A model generated the notes under the pieces. That model saw only the letters and a program-made list of their open reading frames with translations. It did no database searches and was not told where the DNA came from. Below, in pieces: positions 15,253-22,969 of a stretch of DNA of 31,549 bases (positions are counted from its first letter, which is position 1; each line of letters opens with the position of its first letter). This stretch comes from Firmicutes bacterium UBA4049 (lineage in GTDB: Bacteria > Bacillota > Desulfotomaculia > Desulfotomaculales > Nap2-2B), in assembly GCA_002382755.1 (NCBI GenBank), contig DFZT01000006.1, positions 1 to 31,549 on the forward strand, written 5' to 3'. The position numbers were made by a program, and so were the translations under genes.

Positions 15253-16500
15253 CTAAACCCACCCGCGAGCTTTAATCGCATCGGCTACACGTGAAACCGC
15301 AATTACATAAGCGGCCTGCCGCATATTTATATTATATTTTTTAGAAGCTTCAAGCACCGCATGGTAGGCTTTGGTCATTTTCTTATCTAAACGTTCGTAA
15401 ACTTCTTCCTCTTCCCAGTAATACATATAGAAGTTTTGTACCATTTCAAAATAGGAAACAGTTACACCGCCCGCATTGCATAAGAAATCAGGAATTACAT
15501 GAACCCCGTTGTTGAACAGTATTGCATCCGCCTCCGGTGTTGTAGGACCGTTGGCAAGCTCCGCCGAGATCTTTGCCTTGATCCTGGGGGCGTTTTCCTT
15601 TGTTATTACATTTTCCAGGGCTGCCGGGACCAGTATATCCACATCGAGTTCTAAAAGATCCTCATTGGATATTGGTTCAGCGTTCGGGAACATGACAACG
15701 GAGGAAGTTCTGTTCTTGTATTCCGCCACCGCCGCGGCGCTAAGGCCTTTTCTGTTGACGATGCCGCCCTTGCTGTCGCTGACGGCGACAACTTTTGACC
15801 CGAACAGTTCTTCAAACAGGGAGTGTGCGAAGGAGCCTGCATTGCCGTACCCCTGGATTGCTACTGTCGCATTCTTCAGGTCGATGCCAAATTCCTTGGC
15901 TGCCTCGCGAATAGTTGTTAATCCGCCCCTTGCCGTGGCGTCGCCGCGTCCGGCCGAACCGCCGATGATTAAGGGCTTGCCGGTAATAACACCGAACTGA
16001 TTTTTCTTTTCTATTTTTGAAAACTCATCCATCATCCAGGCCATTATTTGCGGGGTTGTATAAACGTCCGGGGCAGGAACATCTTTTTCCGGGCCAATGA
16101 ATGGACTTACTTTGTCGATGTATGCCCTGCTTAGACGCTCCAACTCACCCTGGGACAGCTGTTTCGGGTTGCAGATTACCCCGCCTTTTCCTCCGCCCAA
16201 AGGCAGGTCGACAAGGGAGCATTTCCATGTCATCCAGGCGGCAAGGGCTCTTACGGTGTCAATTGTTTCTTCAGGATGAAACCGTATTCCGCCTTTTGCC
16301 GGGCCTCTTGCGTTGTTGTATTGAACTCTGAAACCCTGGAACACTTTGACAGATCCGTCGTCCATGCGGACAGGAATAGAAACGTGGATTTCACGCATAG
16401 GGACCCGCAGCACTGCATGAAGACCCGGATCCAGGTCTAAAATTTTTGCGCACTGGTCCAACTGTTCTTGCGCAACCTCAAAAGGGTTGACTTGTGACAT
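15253..16500 (-). CDS. gdhA: Glutamate dehydrogenase
   Basis: 415 aa, the standard length for hexameric small GDH of the Bacillus/Clostridia type. It interconverts glutamate with 2-oxoglutarate plus ammonia using NAD(P). Motifs: [39 protein letters not shown], with the substrate and catalytic Lys residues; PAPDVYT; and a Rossmann loop [12 protein letters not shown] near residue 215. ATG at 16500 follows GAGGAGG. The gene lies 84 bases after the GS-like gene and before the ANTAR gene. No hairpin leader of the ANTAR type was seen. Whether it works in the assimilatory or catabolic direction cannot be told from the sequence; a GS/GOGAT set nearby leaves catabolism open. Confidence 0.95.
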   Translation of the reverse strand: MSQVNPFEVAQEQLDQCAKILDLDPGLHAVLRVPMREIHVSIPVRMDDGSVKVFQGFRVQYNNARGPAKGGIRFHPEETIDTVRALAAWMTWKCSLVDLPLGGGKGGVICNPKQLSQGELERLSRAYIDKVSPFIGPEKDVPAPDVYTTPQIMAWMMDEFSKIEKKNQFGVITGKPLIIGGSAGRGDATARGGLTTIREAAKEFGIDLKNATVAIQGYGNAGSFAHSLFEELFGSKVVAVSDSKGGIVNRKGLSAAAVAEYKNRTSSVVMFPNAEPISNEDLLELDVDILVPAALENVITKENAPRIKAKISAELANGPTTPEADAILFNNGVHVIPDFLCNAGGVTVSYFEMVQNFYMYYWEEEEVYERLDKKMTKAYHAVLEASKKYNINMRQAAYVIAVSRVADAIKARGWV

Positions 16501-16584
16501 ATTCTTTCTATCCTCCTCAGTTGATTAGCCTATATTATGAATAAAAAATATTTTTGTCTCTCTTGTCCCTCCTTTTAGTCTTCT

Positions 16585-17895
16585 TTAATAACGGGCCAGA
16601 TATTCATCCAGTTCCCACTGGTGAACCTGCGCTTGATAGCGATTCCACTCTTTCCTCTTACGGTTCAGATAGCAATCGCAAAGATAACTGCCCAAGGCAT
16701 TACGCAGGTAACCGTCGTTCTCTAACATTGTCAGTGAATCACTTAAATTTCCGGGTAATTTTTGAAGAGCAGGCGCCATTTCCAAGCTTTCTTCAACTGC
16801 CTGCGGCGGCGTTATTTCTTTGAGAACACCCTCCAGCCCCGCTGCCAGGCAGGCTGAAATTGTCAGGTAGGGATTGGCGGCGGGATCGGGGCTGCGCATG
16901 ATTACCTGTGCGTCGTTATCACGCTGGTCGGGAACCCTGATCATCGTATTCCTGTTCTGGAATGACCATCCCTTGACAGCCGGGGCAAGTTCGCTGGAAA
17001 CAAGGCGTTTGTAACTGTTAACCAGGGGGTTGGTAACAGCTGTTATGGCATCCGCGTGCCTGATCAGGCCGGCTATGAAAGAACCTGCGCTTTTGCTCAA
17101 ACCAAGCGGTTCCTCCGGATCAACGAAAACATTTTGCTGCCCGCTCCATAAAGAAATGCTTAAGTGCATGCCCGAACCGTTAAAAAACGAAAACGGCTTC
17201 GGCATGAATGAGGCATGGAGGCCGTGCCGCTGGGCGATAGTCCGCACGACAAACTTGAAAGTGGCGATGTTGTCCGCCATATGCAGGGCATCGGCCTCTT
17301 TTAGAAAGATCTGGTTCTGCCCGGGTGATATCTCATGATATGAGGCGGAAACATCAAACCCCATATCCTGCAGCGTGATGACCATATCACGGCGCGCGTT
17401 TTCGCCAAGGTCCGCGGGACTCAAGTCACAGTATCCGGCCTCGTCATGGGTGATCAAAACCGGTTTCCCCTGGTCATTAAGTTGAAGAAGATAAAAGTCG
17501 ATGCCTGCTCCAATCTTTGGCGCATAACCGTTGCTTTCAGCCATTTGGATATTCTTAACCAGTATCTGGCGCGAACAGGCGGAGTGCGGTTCTCCCCGAG
17601 GCGTTACCGCATCGCAGATCATCCTGGCTACTGCGCCTTCCCTCGGGCGCCAGGGAAATATAGCAAAAGTCGCCGGGTCCGGTTTAAGGTAGATATCGGA
17701 TACCTTATTATCCACCGAGCCTTCGATTACCGAACTGTCGAAAAACATGTCCCCTTTAAGAGCCCTGATCAGTTCGTCCTTGGTAATGGCAATATTTTTA
17801 AATACACCAAGAACATCCGTAAACTGCAGCCTGATAAACTGTACGTTATTTTCACGGGCTCTTTCCAAAATATTATCCCCGATAAAATAACTCAA
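16585..17895 (-). CDS. Glutamine synthetase-like protein, probably catalytically inactive
   Basis: 436 aa. It aligns with GSI along its whole length ([64 protein letters not shown]) but has lost key residues. Using Salmonella GS numbering by eye: Glu129 and Glu131 become Gly and Asp (GAGIDF), Glu220 becomes Gln (GQNQI), catalytic Glu327 becomes Leu (SSELAP), and Glu357 becomes Ile (QVIMRSP). His269 and several Arg are kept. The frame is intact with a good AGGAG before the TTG start at 17895, so it is not a decaying gene. It may be a regulatory or hetero-oligomerising pseudoenzyme. It has its own extended -10 promoter and hairpin/terminator leader, and lies between the two ANTAR genes. Confidence 0.85.
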   Translation of the reverse strand: MSYFIGDNILERARENNVQFIRLQFTDVLGVFKNIAITKDELIRALKGDMFFDSSVIEGSVDNKVSDIYLKPDPATFAIFPWRPREGAVARMICDAVTPRGEPHSACSRQILVKNIQMAESNGYAPKIGAGIDFYLLQLNDQGKPVLITHDEAGYCDLSPADLGENARRDMVITLQDMGFDVSASYHEISPGQNQIFLKEADALHMADNIATFKFVVRTIAQRHGLHASFMPKPFSFFNGSGMHLSISLWSGQQNVFVDPEEPLGLSKSAGSFIAGLIRHADAITAVTNPLVNSYKRLVSSELAPAVKGWSFQNRNTMIRVPDQRDNDAQVIMRSPDPAANPYLTISACLAAGLEGVLKEITPPQAVEESLEMAPALQKLPGNLSDSLTMLENDGYLRNALGSYLCDCYLNRKRKEWNRYQAQVHQWELDEYLARY

Positions 17896-17936
17896 GGTTG
17901 TGCTCCTTTTTGCTTTTTATTTAAATTGCCTGTATT

Positions 17937-17984
17937 AAAAAACGCCTTAATTACCCGATAAAAAATCCGGAGTAAAAAAGGACG
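17937..17984 (-). terminator. Leader terminator of the GS-like gene
   Basis: Minus strand: CG-T-CCTT can pair with AAGGCG, continuing through TTACTC with GGGTAA, and is followed by TTTTTTAA. The stem is imperfect (a bulge and an internal TT/TT loop). Its 5' arm CGTCC overlaps the hexaloop hairpin upstream. Confidence 0.4.
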
Positions 17985-17993
17985 CCTTTGCCC
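17980..17993 (-). promoter_or_regulatory. ANTAR-type hexaloop hairpin upstream of the GS-like gene
   Basis: Minus strand GGGC-AAAGGC-GTCC (one G-T pair) with loop A1/G4. It begins about 23 bases into the predicted transcript, and its 3' arm overlaps the terminator arm. Confidence 0.45.
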
Positions 17994-18022
17994 ATTCGCT
18001 AACTTTTTTAAAAACTAGTGAA

Positions 18023-18050
18023 ATTATAACAAAAGTGATTTAAAATTCAA
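18023..18050 (-). promoter_or_regulatory. Sigma-A promoter of the GS-like gene
   Basis: Minus strand TTGAAT (18050 to 18045), 16-base spacer, TATAAT (18028 to 18023) with the extended TG element (TGTTATAAT). Confidence 0.7.
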
Positions 18051-18098
18051 CCCCCCTGCCTATATGAATACAGTATACACCGTCTGCCGTGCTTTTTC

Positions 18099-18674
18099 TC
18101 ATCTTTGCGCCGCCATAACTATATTCCTGGCTATTTTTGCTAGAGGCAGGCAGTTGTCCATGCTTAAATGCCTCATATACCTGTATGCCTGCTCTTCCGT
18201 GAAACCCTTGCTTTCCATGAGCAATCCCTTTGCCTGTTCAACCAGCCTGCGCTCGTAGAGTTTTTTACGCAGTTCGACAACCTGTTTTTGAAGATCGGTC
18301 ACCCGTTCGAAGCCGGCAATCGCTGTTTCCAGAACCGGAAGTATACTGGCTTCCAGAAGCGTTCTGCTCAGCACGCCGTAAACACCCGTTTTCCGGACAA
18401 GTTCGTCTACGTCCTGCCGGCGCGCGTCCACTGTAAGGACCACCGGCGCAATCATCTGCCCTCCGATAATTTCGGCGATATCCAAATCTTCGCTGCCGGG
18501 GAGCCGGTGCTCGAGAATAATCAGGGTTGGGTCCAAACGGGAGACCATCTGCAGAGTATGTTTGCCCGAGGACGATTCCCCGATTATAAGATACCCGGAA
18601 TGGATCAGGATATCCTTCAGCCTGCGGCGGAAGTTCAAATCGCTTTCGGAAATAAACACTCTTGAGCCGGGCAA
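18099..18674 (-). CDS. ANTAR-domain RNA-binding regulator, second copy, degenerate receiver
   Basis: 191 aa, a paralogue of the regulator at 14441-15022. The N-terminal receiver-like domain starts SRVFISESDLNFRRRL. A helical linker leads to the ANTAR domain (about residues 135-190, ERRLVEQAKGLLMESKGFTEEQAYRYM). At the phosphoacceptor position it reads PTLIILEHRLPG: Asp is replaced by Glu, which can mimic phosphorylation. The conserved receiver Lys also appears lost (VLSRTLL). The TTG start at 18674 follows GGGGTGG closely. It is transcribed from its own promoter (18716-18744) toward the GS-like gene. Its expected job is antitermination at hexaloop leaders, and the signal it senses is unknown. 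Confidence 0.85.
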   Translation of the reverse strand: MPGSRVFISESDLNFRRRLKDILIHSGYLIIGESSSGKHTLQMVSRLDPTLIILEHRLPGSEDLDIAEIIGGQMIAPVVLTVDARRQDVDELVRKTGVYGVLSRTLLEASILPVLETAIAGFERVTDLQKQVVELRKKLYERRLVEQAKGLLMESKGFTEEQAYRYMRHLSMDNCLPLAKIARNIVMAAQR

Positions 18675-18715
18675 AGCGCCACCCCAATTTAAGTTAATTT
18701 AAGTTAATTAAGAAG

Positions 18716-18744
18716 AAAATATCATAAAACACCGGCTGTTTCAA
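18716..18744 (-). promoter_or_regulatory. Promoter of the second ANTAR gene
   Basis: Minus strand TTGAAA (18744 to 18739), 17-base spacer, TATTTT (18721 to 18716) preceded by TGA (extended -10). The remaining gap to the divergent amidase gene holds AT-rich sequence with TATAAT at 18840-18845 on the plus strand but no matching -35. Confidence 0.55.
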
Positions 18745-18902
18745 TTGTATAAACTTCAATCCTTTTGGCTGGATATAAACATATGAAATTTATGGAAATG
18801 TCGAATTTAGGGGAACTTTTTTCTTGTTTTAGATGTCTATATAATATATAAATAGAAACTAAGAATACTATTTTAGTGATTAGTTGGAGTACATGTAATG
18901 TT

Positions 18903-20609
18903 ATGCCAGTAAGTGTTCGCCTAATATTAAGGTTGGCTTTTTTAGTTTTGGGAATACTGCTCTTTTCTTCCCAGGTTTGTTACGCCCAGACGGCCACGGA
19001 ACCAATCAAAGTCCTCATTAATACAAAGCCGGTGTCTTTCGAAACTTCTCCCGTTATAGAAAACGGAAGGACCCTTGTCCCCTTGAGGGCAATTTCGGAA
19101 GCGCTCGGCGCCTCGGTAAAGTGGGACGGCAAAAGCAAGACAATCACGCTAACCCTGAATTCTGACGTTATCAAATTAACCATAGGCAAAGCCGGGGCTT
19201 TAAAAAATGGGCAGGCGCTTGCCCTTGATTCTCCAGCCAGGATAATCGCAGGCAATACCATGGTCCCCCTTCGCTTCATAAGTGAAGCCTTCGGGGCTTA
19301 TGTCCAGTGGAACCGGGGTTCCCGGACGATTGCCATAAACTATTTGCAGCCCGATAAGCAACAAAGGGAACTGGTTGTTCAGGCAGACCAGTTAAACGTC
19401 CGGAGCGGCCCGGGCACTGATCATGAGACTTTAACCCAGGTCAGCAGGGGAACGAGGCTTCCCATCCTGGACACTTCCGCTGACTGGTACGAAGTTAAAC
19501 TGCCGAGCGGCAAGACAGGCTGGGTAGTAGCCTGGTATGTGAAAGAAGACAGTCAATCTTCCGCCTCCGGCTCGGATACCACCGAAACAACCGGTCAAAA
19601 CAGCTCTTCCGGAAATGATCAAAAAGACGAACAGATTAGTGATAAAGGCAGCCTGAGCCCTCCCGATCAGGTCGCCCCGCCTTATAACCCTTCAAGCCAG
19701 TCGGCAACCGTCCAAAAAATCAGTATTGACCCCGGAGATAAAAAGGTCAATGTCGAAGTAACCTGCGACCGGCGGGTTACTTACAATATTTTTACACTCA
19801 ACAGCCCCGACCGGCTGATCATTGATTTAAACGATACGCAGCCCGGCTCTGTAAATACCAGCCAGGAAATCAATTCCGCCATTGCCGGCAGGCTCCGGAT
19901 TGGCTGGAGCCATAGTCCGGACATAACGCGCCTGGTCTTTGACCTGACTGGAAAAGCAGCCTACAAAGTACAGGCCGGCGCAGATCCAAAAACCATTTCA
20001 TTGGTTATTTTCGTGCCTGACATCCACGAAGCGTTAAAAGGAGCGGTTATCGTCCTGGATCCCGGTCACGGTGGGAGTGAACCCGGCGCCATTGGCGGGA
20101 ACCTTGGACTGGCTGAAAAAAATGTCAATATGCAGGTTGCCGAATGCGCCGGCGAACTGCTGCGCAGTTACGGGGCTGACGTGCTTTATACGCGCTATGG
20201 CGATCAGGACTTAGGCCTTTATGAACGCGCCGGAGCAGCCAACAATGCCGGAGCGGATGTTTTTGTCAGCATCCATATGAATGCCAACCTGAGCTCGGGT
20301 ATGGGCGGGACAAGCACCTACTTTTCAAGCAACGCCCTAAACGGACAGGACCGTCAGGTAAAGAGCTCTCAGCTTGCCGATTATATTCAGAACTCGCTGG
20401 TGGCCAATTTGGGCCTGGAAAACAAGAATGTCCGCCAAGCTGATTTTGTTGTCATAAGGGAAACAGTCATGCCGGCAGTTTTAATAGAGGCAGCCTTTAT
20501 ATCCAATCCAAACGAAGAATATCTGATGACCACGGAGCAATTCCGTAACAGCATTGCCCGCGCCCTGGTCAACGGTATCGGCATGTTTCTGGCCGGCCAG
20601 ACAGAATAA
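18903..20609 (+). CDS. N-acetylmuramoyl-L-alanine amidase with CuAO-N, SH3b and AMIN domains
   Basis: 568 aa exported cell-wall hydrolase. Order: signal peptide (to about residue 30, VCYAQ); copper amine oxidase N-domain (about 35-145, GRTLVPLRAISEALGASVKW and TMVPLRFISEAFGAYVQW); SH3b wall-binding domain (about 155-215, LNVRSGPGTDHETL, GWVVAWYV); Ser/Gln-rich linker; AMIN domain (about 270-370); Amidase_3 catalytic domain (about 385-565). The zinc ligands are visible: His in LDPGHGG, Glu in GLAEKN, His in SIHMN; the catalytic Glu is in LIEAAFISN. It cuts the amide between MurNAc and L-Ala. Start: ATG 18903; an in-frame GTG at 18876 is an alternative with no better ribosome site. A terminator follows at 20610-20646. 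Confidence 0.93.
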   Translation: MPVSVRLILRLAFLVLGILLFSSQVCYAQTATEPIKVLINTKPVSFETSPVIENGRTLVPLRAISEALGASVKWDGKSKTITLTLNSDVIKLTIGKAGALKNGQALALDSPARIIAGNTMVPLRFISEAFGAYVQWNRGSRTIAINYLQPDKQQRELVVQADQLNVRSGPGTDHETLTQVSRGTRLPILDTSADWYEVKLPSGKTGWVVAWYVKEDSQSSASGSDTTETTGQNSSSGNDQKDEQISDKGSLSPPDQVAPPYNPSSQSATVQKISIDPGDKKVNVEVTCDRRVTYNIFTLNSPDRLIIDLNDTQPGSVNTSQEINSAIAGRLRIGWSHSPDITRLVFDLTGKAAYKVQAGADPKTISLVIFVPDIHEALKGAVIVLDPGHGGSEPGAIGGNLGLAEKNVNMQVAECAGELLRSYGADVLYTRYGDQDLGLYERAGAANNAGADVFVSIHMNANLSSGMGGTSTYFSSNALNGQDRQVKSSQLADYIQNSLVANLGLENKNVRQADFVVIRETVMPAVLIEAAFISNPNEEYLMTTEQFRNSIARALVNGIGMFLAGQTE

Positions 20610-20646
20610 CACAGCCTGACAAAGATGGCCGGCAGGCGTGTTTTTA
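20610..20646 (+). terminator. Terminator of the amidase gene
   Basis: CAC-A-GCCTG, 14-base loop, CAGGC-GTG, then TTTTTATT. Eight pairs with one bulged A, directly after the stop codon. Confidence 0.75.
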
Positions 20647-20707
20647 TTCCTCACTGACGGTCCCTGGTGTAGTTCTGTCAAAGCGCTAAATAGTCATGGC
20701 CTCATTT

Positions 20708-20776
20708 TGTAGGCTGTAGGCTGTAGGCTGTAGGCTGTAGGCTGTAGGCTGTAGGCTGTAGGCTGTAGGCTGTAGG
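20708..20776. repeat. Perfect TGTAGGC heptamer array
   Basis: Nine identical head-to-tail TGTAGGC units (20708-20770) plus TGTAGG of a tenth. It ends inside the AGGAG in front of a truncated copper-amine-oxidase-domain gene. This is the longest and most homogeneous of the heptamer arrays here, so it may be the youngest. Confidence 0.97.
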
Positions 20777-20783
20777 AGTGATT

Positions 20784-20969
20784 ATGACGCTAGCGGTTAC
20801 TCTTATTCCGCTGCTGCTGGTAAATGTGGCCGCGTCGGCGTATGCGCCGATAAAACTAAAAATAGACGGGGGCGAAATTCAGACTGAAGCTGCTCCTCGA
20901 ATTATCAACGGGAGTATTTTCGCGCCTGTACGCGCTGTCGCCGAAAAACTTGGCGCGACAGTAAATTGA
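20784..20969 (+). pseudogene. Broken copper amine oxidase N-domain gene
   Basis: 61-codon remnant. The hydrophobic core of a signal peptide (VTLIPLLLVNVAASAYA) lacks the usual basic start; immediately upstream is the heptamer array. The domain then follows (IKLKIDGGEI, APVRAVAEKLGATVN) and stops at TGA, where family members have Trp (LGA-x-V-x-W); a single TGG to TGA change would explain it. Reading through gives only RKDTTQ before similarity fades, and the ribosome site of the next gene begins. The array supplies an AGGAG six bases before the ATG, so a short peptide could still be made. Confidence 0.75.
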
Positions 20970-21012
20970 AGGAAAGATACCACCCAATCTTCGAGTCGGA
21001 GGAATAGAAAGA

Positions 21013-21861
21013 ATGAAAAAGTTTCTTTTAAGTATCTCGTTTGCATTAATAATACTAATGTCCGCATCATCACCTTCAATGGCGGCTAAACAAATCAAAA
21101 TAGACGGTGTTCCTCTTCCAGCTGATGTTGTGACTGAAATCATAAACAATCGCACGTTTGTACCTTTACGTGTTATAAGCGAAGACTTGGGCGCTAAAGT
21201 CGATTGGTCGAATTCCGGTGTTACTGTTACTAAAAGCGGCACGCAGGTTGTGTTAAAATTGTCCGGCGACACAGCGGTTAAAAACAGCCAGGAGGTGTCG
21301 CTGGATGCAAAACCATATCTTAAGAACAACCAGATTATGGTTCCATTAAGGTTTCTTTCAGAAACATTCGGCTGCAATGTCAGTTACAAAGATTCTATAA
21401 TAACTATAGCCACATCGCCGCTTGTAATAAACGGCGTAAAAGTTGAAGCGCTGCAATATGAATACCACATGACCATGGGGGGTGTGATAAGTCAGATTAA
21501 AGGAAATGTTTATAATAAGAATATTTATGATGCATTCATAAAAAATATGGGAAATAAAGTAGATGCTCCGGCCAGTTATTCATGGGTGTCTGATATAGAC
21601 ACAATTGGACACTATTATAAACTCGCGCAATATGATTTTATGGATCAAAATGATCAAAGCATACAACGTTTTGATACATATTCTCTGGTTGAATCTTTTC
21701 CGGAAGAGGTTTTGTCAAAATACCCTCAAGCCCTGCTCTATGACGACAGCGCAAAACAATGGTATCTGTTTAAAGATGCCGCATCTCAATCTGTTGACCA
21801 GATAATTGATACAGCTAGAAAGAACGGCTTTCTGAAAGTTATCAGCAATACAGTTGTGTGA
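21013..21861 (+). CDS. Exported protein with copper amine oxidase N-terminal domain
   Basis: 282 aa. Signal peptide MKKFLLSISFALIILMSASS ending near SMAA. Copper_amine_oxidase N-domain about residues 25-135, with the duplicated motif FVPLRVISEDLGAKVDW and MVPLRFLSETFGCNVSY. The C-terminal half (140-282) has no recognised motif; it includes the aromatic-rich stretch SYSWVSDIDTIGHYYKLAQYDF. ATG 21013 is preceded by GGAGG at ten bases. It sits just downstream of the broken paralogue, suggesting local duplication. Codon use looks more AT-rich than the neighbours. Function unknown; probably an envelope protein. Confidence 0.82.
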   Translation: MKKFLLSISFALIILMSASSPSMAAKQIKIDGVPLPADVVTEIINNRTFVPLRVISEDLGAKVDWSNSGVTVTKSGTQVVLKLSGDTAVKNSQEVSLDAKPYLKNNQIMVPLRFLSETFGCNVSYKDSIITIATSPLVINGVKVEALQYEYHMTMGGVISQIKGNVYNKNIYDAFIKNMGNKVDAPASYSWVSDIDTIGHYYKLAQYDFMDQNDQSIQRFDTYSLVESFPEEVLSKYPQALLYDDSAKQWYLFKDAASQSVDQIIDTARKNGFLKVISNTVV

Positions 21862-22040
21862 GAAAATACAAAAGTTTAGACGATCCAAGCATTAGATAAA
21901 CGAAACAACTTCAGCACATTAAAGGCAGGTTTTTTGACTTGCCCCGGGCAGGATTCGCCAGGAGAGACGATCACATGTTTGCAACTCTGCTCTTTCGACA
22001 ATATCCCCTATTTTTACCCCTGTAATTACCATAATTTACC

Positions 22041-22069
22041 TTGACACCGCCTCTGTTTCGGGTTAAAAT
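22041..22069 (+). promoter_or_regulatory. Consensus sigma-A promoter of the DUF1659 operon
   Basis: Perfect TTGACA (22041-22046), 17-base spacer, TAAAAT (22064-22069). The predicted start near 22076 lies just before the LexA-type box. Confidence 0.85.
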
Positions 22070-22081
22070 GTGTTCGTAGGG

Positions 22082-22095
22082 CGAACACATGTTCG
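22082..22095. promoter_or_regulatory. LexA (DinR) type SOS box
   Basis: CGAACACATGTTCG fits the Gram-positive LexA consensus CGAAC-N4-GTTC with a complete 5-base inverted repeat. An overlapping inverted pair GTTCG-TAGGG-CGAAC (22072-22086) adds a third half-site. It lies from about +7 of a consensus promoter and upstream of the ribosome site, where a bound repressor would block transcription. Confidence 0.7.
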
Positions 22096-22111
22096 GAAGG
22101 AGGTGAAAAAA

Positions 22112-22336
22112 ATGGCTGTTAATAAAGTATCCAGTGGCTCTGTGCTTAACCTCGAAGTGCAGACCGGTGTCGACGCACAGGGAAACCCGGTCTACCGCAG
22201 CAGAAATTACAAAGGCATATATTCGAGCGCCGCAGACCAGGACCTGTACGACGTTGCCCAGGCGATTGCCGGCTTGCAGTCGTATACCTTAAGCAAAATA
22301 AGCCGCGTTGACAATGCCCAGCTCGTAGAGGTTTAA
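22112..22336 (+). CDS. DUF1659 family small protein
   Basis: 74 aa (MAVNKVSSGSVLNLEVQTGV...). It matches the DUF1659 pattern in length and in the VDAQGNPVYRSRNYKGI and DLYDVAQAIAGLQ segments. ATG 22112 follows a strong GGAGGTG. No signal peptide or membrane span. In Firmicutes this family is normally followed by DUF2922 and YvrJ genes, as here, and its function is unknown. First gene of a three-gene operon with a LexA-type operator. Confidence 0.85.
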   Translation: MAVNKVSSGSVLNLEVQTGVDAQGNPVYRSRNYKGIYSSAADQDLYDVAQAIAGLQSYTLSKISRVDNAQLVEV

Positions 22337-22384
22337 CTCGAACAGGCCCAACATGATTAAATCTATTTAAAAGGAGGTGTAAAA

Positions 22385-22618
22385 ATGGCCCAGGTTACCA
22401 CCAAAACCCTCAGGATGGTCTTCAAAAACGAAAACGGCTCCAACTTCACGCTTACGGTTGACAATCCCCGCGAAAACATAACCGCCCAGGAAATCCAGGC
22501 AGCTATGGACACAGTAATAACTAAAAACATCTTTACAACATCCGGAGGACAGTTAGTTTCCAAACAGGATATCAAAATCGTAGACAGAACAACCAACGAC
22601 ATCTACGACCCGCAGTAA
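22385..22618 (+). CDS. DUF2922 family small protein
   Basis: 77 aa (MAQVTTKTLRMVFKNENG...). Features of DUF2922: a beta-rich start with FKNENGSNFTLTVDNPRENITAQEIQAAMDTVI and the ending TNDIYDP. AAGGAGGTG precedes the ATG. It follows the DUF1659 gene by 48 bases and is separated from the YvrJ gene by a long hairpin. Function unknown. Confidence 0.85.
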   Translation: MAQVTTKTLRMVFKNENGSNFTLTVDNPRENITAQEIQAAMDTVITKNIFTTSGGQLVSKQDIKIVDRTTNDIYDPQ

Positions 22619-22657
22619 AACCTTCCTTATCTTAATAAGATCATAAATAAGCTGTAT

Positions 22658-22693
22658 GAGGAAGGAAACCTGCGACAGGCGGTTTCCTTCCTC
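22658..22693 (+). promoter_or_regulatory. Strong 13-base-pair hairpin inside the operon
   Basis: GAGGAAGGAAACC and GGTTTCCTTCCTC are perfect inverted repeats around a 10-base loop. No T-run follows, so it is not a classical terminator. It lies between the DUF2922 and YvrJ genes and may stabilise or process the mRNA or lower downstream expression. Confidence 0.8.
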
Positions 22694-22754
22694 TATCAAG
22701 CTTTCTCCCTTCAATCCTTCCTGATAAAAACCTTCTTGTAAGGAGGCGCTGCCG

Positions 22755-22898
22755 GTGGAAACTATTTTACAGGCTATCGGTAATGTGGGTTTCCCTATTG
22801 CTGTGACCGCTTATCTTTTGGTCAGAATCGAAAACAAGCTGGAGGTCCTGGCCGCCAGCATTACCAGCCTTGCTCAGGCAGTTGATAAAACCCAATAA
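22755..22898 (+). CDS. yvrJ: YvrJ family small membrane protein
   Basis: 47 aa, GTG start with AGGAGG eight bases upstream. The sequence METILQAIGNVGFPIAVTAY starts a single hydrophobic helix (about residues 5-23), followed by LLVRIENKLEVLAASITSLAQAV, typical of YvrJ. The family is small, membrane-associated and of unknown function. It resembles holin-like or small toxin-like single-span peptides only in general architecture. Third gene of the LexA-box operon, followed by a terminator. Confidence 0.85.
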   Translation: METILQAIGNVGFPIAVTAYLLVRIENKLEVLAASITSLAQAVDKTQ

Positions 22899-22914
22899 GA
22901 CAAAGCGCTTTCCG

Positions 22915-22939
22915 CCCCCTCTCCAGGGGGTATTCTTTT
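22915..22939 (+). terminator. Terminator after yvrJ
   Basis: CCCCCT-CTCC-AGGGGG followed by TATTCTTTT. Confidence 0.8.
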
Positions 22940-22969
22940 AAAAAAAGGATTTTTGTTTACTAAAAAGGT

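Noticed and set aside
18799..18805. Spo0A box TGTCGAA upstream of the amidase, and another at 26807-26813 near yabE
   Set aside because: A 7-base word is expected about four times by chance on both strands of this window; there is no supporting array of boxes.
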